Source: JAWVFN01 sp963696625 (GTDB taxonomy: Bacteria; Actinomycetota; Thermoleophilia; Solirubrobacterales; 70-9). From it: DNA of 16,188 nt. Of this stretch, positions 1 through 6,790 are shown piece by piece (position 1 is the first letter of the stretch; the number at the start of each line of letters is the position of its first letter). The notes under the pieces were generated by a model that was not told the DNA's origin, did not search any database, and saw nothing but the letters and a program-made list of their open reading frames with translations. The position numbers and the translations under genes were made by a program. Location of the stretch: the NCBI GenBank assembly GCA_963696625.1, contig CAVOKZ010000043.1, positions 1 through 16,188 on the forward strand, in the 5' to 3' direction.

Positions 1-479
1 CGACACCGAGGGCTGATGTGAAGTTGGCCTCTATTCGCCCTGCAACCTCGTGGATGACTACCTGCCCCTCTTCCCAGTACCGGCGAAAGCGATCGTCCAC
101 GGGGCGGGGTTTGTCGATCGCGTTGCGGTGCGCCCTGCCATGAAGCCGCTTCGAATATCGGCGCCAGGTGCCACGCAACGGATCCTCACACGCGACACCC
201 AGTGCATCGCAGCACAGATCCACGATCTTGCGGTGAGCGCCCTCGTCGTCTTTCTCAGGCCATTTCGCCGGATCGACCATCGGCCGAATTACGTCGCGCA
301 GAGTGCCATCGAGCTGCACGAAGGAGATGGCCGACGAGGTGTGTCGTCGCCTCGACTTCAGCATCCCCGTCCATCAGGCGGCACGCATCCCGATAGTACG
401 CGGCCGGGGCGCCACCGATCAGCAGCAGCAGGCGATGAGTGTTCGCCTCGCGAGGGTTCCTGCGCGCCCATAGCGGCAT
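1..479 (-). pseudogene. frameshifted conserved hypothetical protein, 3' part outside window
   Basis: Reading from the ATG at 479, the protein begins MPLWARRNPREANTHRLLLL and continues through GGAPAAYYRDACRLMDGD to THLVGHLLR. There the frame breaks: the original frame runs into a stop near 255. Removing one base near 313-317 instead restores an open frame to the window edge, reading ELDGTLRDVIRPMVDPAKWP, then DDEGAHRKIVDLCCDALGVA, then YWEEGQVVIHEVAGRIEANF. The two halves join at a natural-looking HLLR-ELDG junction, so I read them as one gene with a one-base insertion. A sequencing error would look the same. The protein appears soluble and mostly helical, and I assign no function. It lies just beyond the 3' end of the tRNA-Phe, a common integration site, and the DNA looks less GC-rich than its neighbours, but no integrase or att repeat is visible. 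An AAGAAG shortly before the ATG is a weak ribosome-binding candidate. Confidence 0.6.
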
Positions 480-654
480 GCCGCTTCTTGTAGCAGCCTG
501 CGGTGGCGTTCACCCGAGGACTCTCAGCAAGTGCTCGAACGAGCAACGGGCAGTCCATGGGCACTCGCCGCCATTTCGCCGGGCGTTGCCCCATCCGTTG
601 CCCCCGGCTCACCATTCGTAAGCCCCGAGAGGCCGCAAACGGCTTGGTTCCTAA
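480..654. other. intergenic stretch between tRNA-Phe 3' end and hypothetical remnant
   Basis: No convincing gene is visible here. Small open frames exist on both strands but show no recognisable protein. Just beyond the tRNA 3' end (about 620-645), a short GCCG/CGGC hairpin nested near AAGCC/GGCTT arms could fold on the minus strand. There is no T-run, so I do not call a terminator. Confidence 0.4.
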
Positions 655-727
655 TGGCGAGGACCGGAATCGAACCGGTGACACCACGATTTTCAGTCGT
701 GTGCTCTACCAACTGAGCTACCTCGCC
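655..727 (-). tRNA. tRNA-Phe (anticodon GAA)
   Basis: The minus strand folds into a complete cloverleaf. The acceptor stem is GGCGAGG/CCTCGCC with discriminator A, and the D arm is GCTC...GAGC. The anticodon stem is CACGA/TCGTG around loop CTGAAAA, giving anticodon GAA (694-692). A 5-nt variable loop follows, then the T arm ACCGG-TTCGATT-CCGGT. The 3' CCA is not encoded: the base after the discriminator is T. The gene is divergent from the GH15-like gene. A TAGCCT hexamer at 746-741, 13 nt before the mature 5' end, is a suitable -10 that would leave a short leader for RNase P. Confidence 0.97.
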
Positions 728-740
728 GGATAGCGCGCAA

Positions 741-750
741 AGGCTAGCGT
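741..750. promoter_or_regulatory. overlapping divergent -10 elements for tRNA-Phe and GH15-like gene
   Basis: The 10-bp AGGCTAGCGT reads TAGCGT on the plus strand (745-750), ending 7 nt before the ATG at 758. It reads TAGCCT on the minus strand (746-741), 13 nt before the tRNA 5' end. Both fit TAnnnT -10 hexamers and share the central CTAG. No clear -35 is visible on either side. This is inferred from spacing only. Confidence 0.45.
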
Positions 751-757
751 TCGCGCG

Positions 758-1768
758 ATGAACGCAACGAGAGTCCTGGTGCCGGTCGCGCTGCTGGCGC
801 TGGCGGCCGGGTCGCTGTCGGGGTCGACGCGCGCGAAGGAGCCGCCGATCGCCACGGCGATGCCGGCGCCGTACTTCGGTTCCGCGGAACCGGCGGGGTC
901 TTGGCTCCGGAAATCGCGAGCGCTGGGCGACGAAGCTCCGGCCTGGGCAGAGCGGCTGTACTCGCGCTCGCTGCTCGTCCTGCGTGCGCTCACCGATCCG
1001 CGCACCGGCGCCGAGATCGCCGGGGCTCGCCACGGCTGGGACTACGTCTGGCCTCGCGACGCCGCCGCCGGAGGGCTGGCGCTCGCGGCGTCGGGGCATC
1101 GCCGCGAGGCGGCCCGCGTCGCCGGGTTCCTCGGCCGGCTCGATCTATCCGAAGCCGCGCGTTTCACGCCGAGCGGCACACCGGTCCTCGGCCGGGCGGC
1201 CGCCGGCGACGCCGAGGGCTGGGTCGCAATTGCGGGCGGGGGCGTGGCTGACGATTCGGAGTGGACCGACCGCGAGGACTACGGGGAGAACGTCGAAGGA
1301 GACCTGCTCGGCAACGCGATCGCAGCGCGAGCTCCGGCGGCCGAGATCCTCGATCGCTTCCTCACCCCGCGCGGCCTGGCGCGGGAGGCAGGCGGCTCCG
1401 AGCTCGACTCGGCCGCCGCCTGGGCGGTGGTCCCCTTCACCCAGCCCGCGCTCGCGGGCGCGGCGCAGGAGACGCTGATGTCCCTCGCGGCCGGGGCGAG
1501 CCGCTTCGGGATCGCCCCGGTTGAGGGCTGGACCCGGGGCGAAGCGTGGACCGCGCCGACCGCCTGGTCGGCGTGGGCGCTCGCGCGGCTCGGTGAGACA
1601 GACGCCGCCGACCGGCTGCTCGCCGATCTACGTCGCGCCCAGACCCCCGCCGGGACGCTGCCCGAGCGCGTCTCGAACGCCGACGGCGCGCCGCTCTCGA
1701 CCACGCCGCTGGCCTGGTCGCACGCCTTTGCGGCGCTCGCGCTGCTCGAGCGCTATCCCCCGGCCTGA
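758..1768 (+). CDS. secreted GH15-like (glucoamylase-type barrel) protein
   Basis: The 336-residue protein starts with a signal peptide: a short charged start, a hydrophobic stretch at about 6-20, then a small-residue region. Two stretches match the (alpha/alpha)6 barrel of glycoside hydrolase family 15. GWDYVWPRDAA (93-103) corresponds to the family's YxYVWPRDA. LPERVSNADGAPLSTTPLAWSH (from 301) corresponds to LPEQ...G.PL..TPL.WSH, with E303 at the place of the catalytic base. The protein is much shorter than typical bacterial GH15 enzymes: there is no N-terminal beta-sandwich, and I could not find the usual WEE acid motif. An acidic WTDREDYGENVEGD stretch lies where it might be. It may be a minimal hydrolase or a glycan-binding relative; the substrate is unknown. 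The ATG lies 7 nt after a TAGCGT -10, which suggests a leaderless transcript. It is convergent with the H1-like gene, 6 bp apart. Confidence 0.8.
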   Translation: MNATRVLVPVALLALAAGSLSGSTRAKEPPIATAMPAPYFGSAEPAGSWLRKSRALGDEAPAWAERLYSRSLLVLRALTDPRTGAEIAGARHGWDYVWPRDAAAGGLALAASGHRREAARVAGFLGRLDLSEAARFTPSGTPVLGRAAAGDAEGWVAIAGGGVADDSEWTDREDYGENVEGDLLGNAIAARAPAAEILDRFLTPRGLAREAGGSELDSAAAWAVVPFTQPALAGAAQETLMSLAAGASRFGIAPVEGWTRGEAWTAPTAWSAWALARLGETDAADRLLADLRRAQTPAGTLPERVSNADGAPLSTTPLAWSHAFAALALLERYPPA

Positions 1769-1774
1769 GCCGAA

Positions 1775-2014
1775 CTAACGGGCCCGGCGCTTCGACGCGG
1801 GCTTCTTCTTCGCGGCGCGCTTCTTCTTCGCGGCCGGTTTCTTGGCGGCGCGCTTCTTCGCGGCCGGCTTCTTCTTCGCGGCGCGCTTCTTGGCGGACTT
1901 GCGCTTCGGCGGGCTCGGGGCCGCGGCCGATCTGGGCGGCGGCGCGGGGCTCTCCTTCTTCCCGGTCAGGATCCGGGAGAGGCGGGAGAAGAATCCTTCG
2001 TTACTCGGTGACAT
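1775..2014 (-). CDS. small Lys/Ala-rich histone H1-like basic protein
   Basis: The 79-residue protein has a short N-terminus (MSPSNEGFFSRLSRILTGKK), a proline/serine linker (APPPRSAAAPSPP), and then a 40-residue tail built from repeats such as AAKKKP, AAKKR and AAKKP. The tail resembles eukaryotic histone H1 C-termini and the C-terminal tail of actinobacterial HupB, but the HU fold is absent. It is therefore a stand-alone tail rather than a truncated HupB. Such peptides usually bind DNA or RNA by charge; a nucleoid role is an inference. A GGAG about 10 bases upstream of the ATG is a good ribosome-binding site. It is the last gene of the minus-strand run, 70 bp after the LOG-like gene. The repetitive codons make the region prone to repeat-length change. 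Confidence 0.72.
   Translation of the reverse strand: MSPSNEGFFSRLSRILTGKKESPAPPPRSAAAPSPPKRKSAKKRAAKKKPAAKKRAAKKPAAKKKRAAKKKPASKRRAR
1802..1891. repeat. internal direct repeat encoding Lys/Ala tail
   Basis: A 24-bp direct repeat (beginning CTTCTTCTTCGCGGCGCGC on the plus strand) occurs at 1802-1825 and again at 1868-1891, 66 bp (22 codons) apart. Degenerate copies lie in between. It encodes the KKRAAKKK units of the H1-like tail, and slippage here would change tail length in frame. Confidence 0.75.
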
Positions 2015-2084
2015 TTGGCGGCTCCAAAAAGTCGAGGGAGCCGGGATTTCTACCCGAAACCACGCCGCGCCGCCTCGGTCCTGA

Positions 2085-2558
2085 CTAAGACATTGCTTCC
2101 AGCGCCGCCGCCACCGCCTCCTCCGCCGTCTCGACTTCGACGATCCCCAGCTCGTGGCTCTTGTGCTCGAGACCCCAGCTGTCGACCGAGATCACCGGGC
2201 GCTCGAGCTTGCGGGCGAAGCCGATCTCCGAGAGCGTGCCCCAGGAGCCGCCGACCGCGATCACGACCTCGCCCGAGCCGACCACGGCCAGGTTCCGCGC
2301 CTGGCCGATGCCGGTCGCGATCGCGTGGGTGAGGAACTCGTTGCCGTCGTCGAGCGACTGGTAGGGGAGGACCCCGATCGCCTCGCCGCCGGCCTCGGTG
2401 GCGCCGCGCGAGGCGGCCTCCATCACGCCGCCGAGCCCGCCGGTGACGATCGTCAGCCCCGCCTTGGCAAGGCCGATGCCGATCGCCTCGGCCTTGGCCA
2501 GCAAGGCGTCGTCGCCGGAGGAGGCGCCGATAACGCTGACCTGACGCCGGCGGCTCAC
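2085..2558 (-). CDS. LOG/TIGR00725-type nucleotide-binding Rossmann protein
   Basis: The 157-residue protein starts MSRRRQVSVIGASSGDD (GTG start). It carries a Rossmann-like GGLGGVMEA stretch (40-48), ARNL (87-90), and VGGSWGTLSE (102-111). The last is a variant of the PGGxGTxxE signature of the lysine decarboxylase-like/LOG superfamily. Size and motif variant fit the short family often annotated TIGR00725, whose substrate is not established. Related LOG proteins are cytokinin riboside 5'-monophosphate phosphoribohydrolases, but the Pro-to-Val change argues against assuming that reaction. The GTG is chosen because it overlaps the helicase stop (GTGA) and gives a family-length protein; longer readings run inside the helicase gene. 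Overlap implies translational coupling with the helicase. Confidence 0.82.
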   Translation of the reverse strand: MSRRRQVSVIGASSGDDALLAKAEAIGIGLAKAGLTIVTGGLGGVMEAASRGATEAGGEAIGVLPYQSLDDGNEFLTHAIATGIGQARNLAVVGSGEVVIAVGGSWGTLSEIGFARKLERPVISVDSWGLEHKSHELGIVEVETAEEAVAAALEAMS

Positions 2559-4888
2559 GCGGCCTTGCGCTCGGCGCCGAGCATCTGGCCCATCAGCTCG
2601 ATCGCGCCGCCCTTGTGGAGGTAGTCGTTGAGGTTGCCGCACTTGGGGCTCTGGACGCAGGAGGGGCAGCCCTCCTCGCAGGGGCACTCGCCGACCAGCC
2701 GCGCCGCGTCGCCGACGAGGCGGTCGAAGCGCTCGTAACCGGCGCGGGTGATGCCGACGCCGCCGGGGTGGCCGTCGTAGATGAAGATCGTCGCGACGCC
2801 GGTCTGCTGGTGGACGTTGGTCGAGAGGCCGCCGATGTCCCAGCGGTCGCACATCGCGATCAGCGGCAGCACCGCAATCTGGGTGTGCTCGGAGGCGTGC
2901 AGCGCGCCGAGCAGGACCTCGGACGGGAATGCCGCCGCCATCGGGCCTCCGATCGTGTACCAGAGGGCCTGGGTGAGGAAGTTCTGCTCGGGCATGTTGA
3001 GGGCGACGGTGTCGATCACGACGTGGTCGGTGAGGCGCTTGCGCTGGAACGCCATCACCGTCTCCGAGACCGAGACGCTGCCGAAGCTGAGCTCGACCCC
3101 GAGCGCCTGGCGCTGCTCCTTCACCCCTTCGATCCAGATGTCGGTCTCCTTCTTGGTCTGGGTGTAGAAGTCGGCCTCGGGCCGCTCGCGGACGATCGCG
3201 CGGCGGCCCTCGATGTCGAGCTCTGAGACTTCGTAGATGCGCCCGAGATGGATGTAGATCGCGCCGGGGTGAACGGTGGAGAAGGCCCGCGCAGCCTCGA
3301 CCTGGCCGAGCATCTCGCCCGAGCCGGCGTCGATCACGGCGACGCTGTCGGCCGAAGCGGAGCGCAGTGAGATCCGCCCGGCGGGGAACTCCGGCTTACG
3401 CGGGATCAGGCGGCCGCCGCGCACCTTGCGCAGCTCGCCGAGCGCGACGAGGTCGTTGCCGAGCGTCTGCACCGAATCGCCGAAGAACGTCTCGTCCTCG
3501 GGCCCGAGCGGCGCCTCGTGGGCGGCGGCGATCAGATGCTGCATGTGGATCTGCTCGTTGGTGTGGTCGAGGATCGCCGACTCGACCGGCCGACCGAGGA
3601 ACTCGTCGGGGTGGCGGCAGAAGAACTGGTCGAGGGCGTCCTCGCCGGCCATGTAGACGGCGAGCCCGCGGCTGCGGCGCCCTGCCCTTCCCCACATCTG
3701 GCGCAGGCTGGCGACGGTCCCGGGAAAGCCGGCGCAGATCGCGGCGTCGAGCTCGCCGATGTCGATCCCGAGCTCGAGCGCGTTGGTCGCGGCGACCGCG
3801 AGCAGCTCGCCGGAGGAGAGCTTGGCTTCGAGCTCGCGCCGCTGCTGGGGCGTGTAGCCGGCGCGGTAGGGAGCGATGCGCTCGGCCAGGTTTGCGTGGC
3901 CCAGTTCCGTCAGCCGGTCGGAGGCGAAGCGGTTGATCAGCTCGATCCCCTTGCGCGAGCGCATGAAGCAGATCGTCCGCACGCCGCCGATCACCAGGTC
4001 GGCGAGCAGGTCGGCGGCCTCCGAGAGCACCGAGCGCCGCATCCCGACCCGCTTCTCGATCAACGGCGGGTTCCAGATCGCGATATCGCGGCCTGCGCGC
4101 GGGGCAGCGTCGGTGTCGAGCAGCTCGAACGGCAGCCCGGTCAGCCGCTCAGCCAGCTCGGCCGGGTTGGCGATCGTCGCCGAGGCCATCACGAATCGCG
4201 GCTCCGACCCGTAGAGCGCCGCCACCCGCCGCAGCCGCCGCAGCACGTTGGCGACGTGCGAGCCGAAGACCCCGCGATAGGTGTGGGCCTCGTCGACGAC
4301 GACCCACTCGAGGTTGGCGAACATGTCGCCCCAGGACTTGTGGTTGGGCAGGATCCCGACGTGGAGCATGTCGGGATTGCTGAGGATCAGGTTCGCCTTG
4401 CGGCGGATCGCCGCCCGCTCCTCGCGCGGGGTGTCACCGTCGTAGATCGCCTCGCGCAGCCCGGGCGGGCGCAGCTCGGCCAGCGCCCGGGCCTGGTCCT
4501 GGGCCAGCGCTTTGGTCGGATAGAGATAGACGGCGCGGGCCTTCGGCTGCTTGGCGATCGCGTCGAGCACCGGCAGGTTGAAGGCGAGCGACTTGCCGCT
4601 CGCGGTACCGCTGGTCAGGATCAGGTTGTTCTCGCGGGCGAGGTCGAAAGCCGCGGCCTGGTGGGCGTAGAGGCGGTCGACGTGCCGGGCCGCGAGCGCC
4701 TCGGCGAGCACCGGGTTGAGCTCACCGGGGATGTCGGCGAGCTCGGCCGGCCGCGCCGGCTCGGAGCTCTCATCGACCAGGCGCCCGTCCTTGCGCGCGG
4801 GCCCGATCGCCGGTTCCCAGGGGCTGTCGTGGAGATCAGCCAACGACGGCCCCCGCGATCTGCATCGATTGCAGTGCGCTGACGTCAT
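2555..4888 (-). CDS. DEAD/DEAH-box helicase with C-terminal Cys cluster (Hrq1/YprA type)
   Basis: The 777-residue superfamily 2 helicase carries Walker A TSGTASGKS (92-100), DEAH (199-202), motif III SAT (236-238), and motif VI QMWGRAGR (397-404). The C-terminal third ends in a cysteine cluster (C735, C737, C741, C744, C750) typical of the MZB/DUF1998 region of Hrq1/YprA-like DNA helicases. Yeast Hrq1 is a 3'-5' helicase related to RecQ4 and is involved in crosslink repair; a DNA-repair role here is by family. The start is uncertain. The first ATG (4888) overlaps the folP-like gene by 53 bp and begins with an odd MTSAHCNRCRSRGP segment. A TTG at 4843, preceded by a GGGGG run, overlaps only 8 bp and starts at LADLHDSPWEP. 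It is probably co-transcribed with the folP-like and LOG-like genes. Confidence 0.92.
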   Translation of the reverse strand: MTSAHCNRCRSRGPSLADLHDSPWEPAIGPARKDGRLVDESSEPARPAELADIPGELNPVLAEALAARHVDRLYAHQAAAFDLARENNLILTSGTASGKSLAFNLPVLDAIAKQPKARAVYLYPTKALAQDQARALAELRPPGLREAIYDGDTPREERAAIRRKANLILSNPDMLHVGILPNHKSWGDMFANLEWVVVDEAHTYRGVFGSHVANVLRRLRRVAALYGSEPRFVMASATIANPAELAERLTGLPFELLDTDAAPRAGRDIAIWNPPLIEKRVGMRRSVLSEAADLLADLVIGGVRTICFMRSRKGIELINRFASDRLTELGHANLAERIAPYRAGYTPQQRRELEAKLSSGELLAVAATNALELGIDIGELDAAICAGFPGTVASLRQMWGRAGRRSRGLAVYMAGEDALDQFFCRHPDEFLGRPVESAILDHTNEQIHMQHLIAAAHEAPLGPEDETFFGDSVQTLGNDLVALGELRKVRGGRLIPRKPEFPAGRISLRSASADSVAVIDAGSGEMLGQVEAARAFSTVHPGAIYIHLGRIYEVSELDIEGRRAIVRERPEADFYTQTKKETDIWIEGVKEQRQALGVELSFGSVSVSETVMAFQRKRLTDHVVIDTVALNMPEQNFLTQALWYTIGGPMAAAFPSEVLLGALHASEHTQIAVLPLIAMCDRWDIGGLSTNVHQQTGVATIFIYDGHPGGVGITRAGYERFDRLVGDAARLVGECPCEEGCPSCVQSPKCGNLNDYLHKGGAIELMGQMLGAERKAA

Positions 4889-5675
4889 GGAGCCGGAGGA
4901 TGTCGGCGCCGTTCGCCACCGCCAGGGCCACGGCGGCGGCCGTCCCCCACTCGCGATCGCTCGCCTCGCCGCGCCGCTCCCACGAGCCGGTGATCGCGGC
5001 GCCGAGCAGGTCCTTGCGCGAGAGCGAGACGTAGAGCGGCCGGCCCAGCTCGCGCAGCTCGCCGAGGCGGCGCAGCACCTCGAGCCCGTCGCGGACGCCG
5101 ACGTCGAAGTCGAGGCCGGGGTCGATCGCGATCTGCTCCTCGCCGACGCCGGCGGCGCGCGCGGCCTCGATCCGCTCGGCGAACCACGCCTTCATGTGCT
5201 CGACCGGGTCCTCGTAGGAGCGCGCCGCGCGGTCCACCCGCGGCGGGCCCTCGATGTGCATCAAGACGAATCCGCAGCCGGTCTCGGCGGCGAGCTCGAA
5301 CAGGGCCGGGTCGGCGGCGCCGGAGATGTCGTTGACCGCGACCGCGCCGGCCTCGAGCGCGCGGCGCGCGACCTCGGCGGAAAAGGTGTCGGCCGAGATC
5401 GGCACATCGACCGCCGCGGCCAGGCCTTCGATCGCCGGCACCAGCTTCGCCGCCTCCCCGCCGGGCGGGACCGGCGGGCCGCTGCGGGCGGCGACGGCGC
5501 CGACGTCGAGCATCCCGAAGCCGGCGTCGACCAAGGCGATACCGTCGGCGACCGCCTGCTCAGGCGTGCCGCTCCGCGCGCCCTCAAAGAACGAGTCGTC
5601 GGTGACGTTGACGATTCCGGCCGCCAGCGGGCTCTCCAGCGAGAGCGTGCGATCGCTGAGTCGCCAAGCGGGCAT
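4836..5675 (-). CDS. folP: divergent dihydropteroate synthase-like pterin-binding protein
   Basis: The 279-residue TIM barrel has recognisable DHPS blocks: GIVNVTDDSF (20-29), DVGAVAARSG (57-66), ISADTFSAEVA (93-103), NDISG (115-119), VLMH (137-140), IDPGLDFD (184-191), SLSRKDLLG (217-225) and LRLHDV (260-265). The pterin-contact positions of the family (Asp96, Asn115, Asp185, the SRK lysine, the final Arg-x-His) are kept. The two mobile substrate loops deviate: the usual NVTPDSFSDGG has Asp for Pro, and ESTRPG reads VAARSG, keeping only Arg and Gly. The GIGFGK stretch after DPG is also altered. The protein could be a working DHPS of folate synthesis or a paralogue like mycobacterial FolP2 with another role; no other folate gene is nearby. 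The ATG at 5675 gives a natural N-terminus, directly after a CCGGGG. Confidence 0.8.
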   Translation of the reverse strand: MPAWRLSDRTLSLESPLAAGIVNVTDDSFFEGARSGTPEQAVADGIALVDAGFGMLDVGAVAARSGPPVPPGGEAAKLVPAIEGLAAAVDVPISADTFSAEVARRALEAGAVAVNDISGAADPALFELAAETGCGFVLMHIEGPPRVDRAARSYEDPVEHMKAWFAERIEAARAAGVGEEQIAIDPGLDFDVGVRDGLEVLRRLGELRELGRPLYVSLSRKDLLGAAITGSWERRGEASDREWGTAAAVALAVANGADILRLHDVSALQSMQIAGAVVG

Positions 5676-5717
5676 CCCCGGCAACGGTAGCGACCGTCGC
5701 CGGGAAGGAACCTCGAT

Positions 5718-5743
5718 CGGGGACAGGCTGAAGCCTGTCCCCG
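5718..5743. repeat. perfect palindromic hairpin between transporter and folP-like genes
   Basis: Arms CGGGGACAGGCT (5718-5729) and AGCCTGTCCCCG (5732-5743) are perfect inverted complements separated by GA. On the minus transcript this folds into an 11-12 bp stem with a UUCA-type loop. It sits 15 nt after the binding-protein stop and 42 nt before the folP-like ATG. No T-run follows, so it may be a U-less terminator, an mRNA 3'-end stabiliser protecting the transporter message, or one copy of a dispersed REP-like palindrome. Confidence 0.75.
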
Positions 5744-5758
5744 ACCACGACTTCTCGA

Positions 5759-6739
5759 TTACTCGGTGTAGCCGCCCGCCCTGAGGTAGTCCGCCGCGAC
5801 CGCCGCGGGCTCCTCCTTGTCGAGCGTGATCCGCTTCAGCGCTTCCTGGACGACCTCGAGGGTCAGCCCCTTCTGGACGTCCTCGATCGTCGCCCCGAAG
5901 TCGGGACCGGCCGAGTCGGCAACCTGCTTGCTGGCGATGAAGAACGGGTTGCCGGCGGGCAGGACGCCCTTGTCGTCTTCGAGGATCACGTACTCGTCGG
6001 AGTCCGCGAGCTGGCCGTCGGAGGTGAAGATGATCGAGGCGTCCGCCTGACCCTTGTCGAGCACGTCGTAGCGGAGCTCGATGTCCACCGGATTGAACTC
6101 CTTGAACTGGAGCCCGTAGCCGTCCTGGAGCCCGACCAGGCAGTCGACGCGCTGGCGGCACTCGGGAGAGCCGTAGAGCGTCAGGTCCTGGCTGGAGCCC
6201 TCGAGGTCGGAGATCTTGGTGACCCCGAGCTCGTCGGCGGTGGTCTTGAGCATGCCGACCGCGTTGGCGCTGTTGTAGGGCGCCGGCGGATACCCGACCA
6301 GCCCCTTCGCCTCGAGATCGGCCTGAACCGAGTCGACCGCCTCGGTGGCGTCGGCGGGGACGTCCTCAGGCGGGACGTCGAAGAACGACGTCAGCGCCGT
6401 CGAGGTGTACTCGGGGTAGCCGCTGATCTGGCCGTCTTCGATGGCCTTGAGCGCGATCTGCTCGGAGCCGAGGTTGAGGTCGGTCTTGACGTTGTAGCCC
6501 GCGGCCGTGAGGGCCTGGGCGTAGACCTCGCCGAGGAAGAACTCCTCGTCGAAGTTCTTCGAGCCGACCGTGAGCGACACCGAGCCGTTGTCGGGGTTCG
6601 ATTCGATCAGGTTGGCGGAGCTGCTCTCGCCGCTGCTCGACGAGTCGTCGTTGTCATCGCCGCAGGCAGCGATCGCGAACGCGACTACGAGCGCCGCGAG
6701 AAGGGCGAAAAGCCCTCTCCAGCGAGTGCTTGCACTCAT
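5759..6739 (-). CDS. osmoprotectant (glycine betaine/choline type) ABC substrate-binding lipoprotein
   Basis: The 326-residue protein belongs to the OpuC/ProX/OsmF substrate-binding family. It has a lipoprotein signal peptide (RWRGLFALLAALVVAFAIAAC) with lipobox cysteine C26, followed by an acidic/serine-rich tether (GDDNDDSSSSGESSS). The mature part begins SVSLTVGSKNFDEEFFLGE and continues with YPEYTSTAL, both hallmarks of the family. It ends in a helical segment LTLDKEEPAAVAADYLRAGG. Quaternary-ammonium solutes such as glycine betaine or choline are the usual ligands; the exact ligand cannot be read from the sequence. A strong SD (AGGAGAGGG, 6754-6746) precedes the ATG. It is the fourth gene after ATPase and two permeases, 51 bp downstream of the second permease, and two cysteines (CRQRVDC) in the middle could form a disulfide. 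Confidence 0.93.
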   Translation of the reverse strand: MSASTRWRGLFALLAALVVAFAIAACGDDNDDSSSSGESSSANLIESNPDNGSVSLTVGSKNFDEEFFLGEVYAQALTAAGYNVKTDLNLGSEQIALKAIEDGQISGYPEYTSTALTSFFDVPPEDVPADATEAVDSVQADLEAKGLVGYPPAPYNSANAVGMLKTTADELGVTKISDLEGSSQDLTLYGSPECRQRVDCLVGLQDGYGLQFKEFNPVDIELRYDVLDKGQADASIIFTSDGQLADSDEYVILEDDKGVLPAGNPFFIASKQVADSAGPDFGATIEDVQKGLTLEVVQEALKRITLDKEEPAAVAADYLRAGGYTE

Positions 6740-6790
6740 GGGGAACCCTCTCCTGTTCGTGTGTGCGGGGACGAAACTCTCGCGGCGATC

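Noticed and set aside
1..654. Integrated element at the tRNA-Phe 3' end
   Set aside because: No integrase, att duplication or mobility gene is visible in the window. Only position and slightly lower GC hint at it.
1801..1900. CRISPR or tandem-repeat array
   Set aside because: The repeats are codon repeats of the Lys/Ala tail, in frame and without spacers.
2559..2852. N-terminal extension of the LOG-like frame into the helicase gene
   Set aside because: The extension is Arg-rich shadow of the helicase Cys cluster. The GTG at 2558 gives family length and a 4-bp overlap.
3518..4882. 454-codon plus-strand open frame opposite the helicase
   Set aside because: Antisense shadow with no recognisable motif. 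The minus strand has the full set of helicase motifs.
5676..6161. N-terminal extension of the folP-like frame into the binding-protein gene
   Set aside because: The extra residues are Arg/Gly-rich out-of-frame readings of the lipoprotein gene. DHPS begins naturally at 5675.
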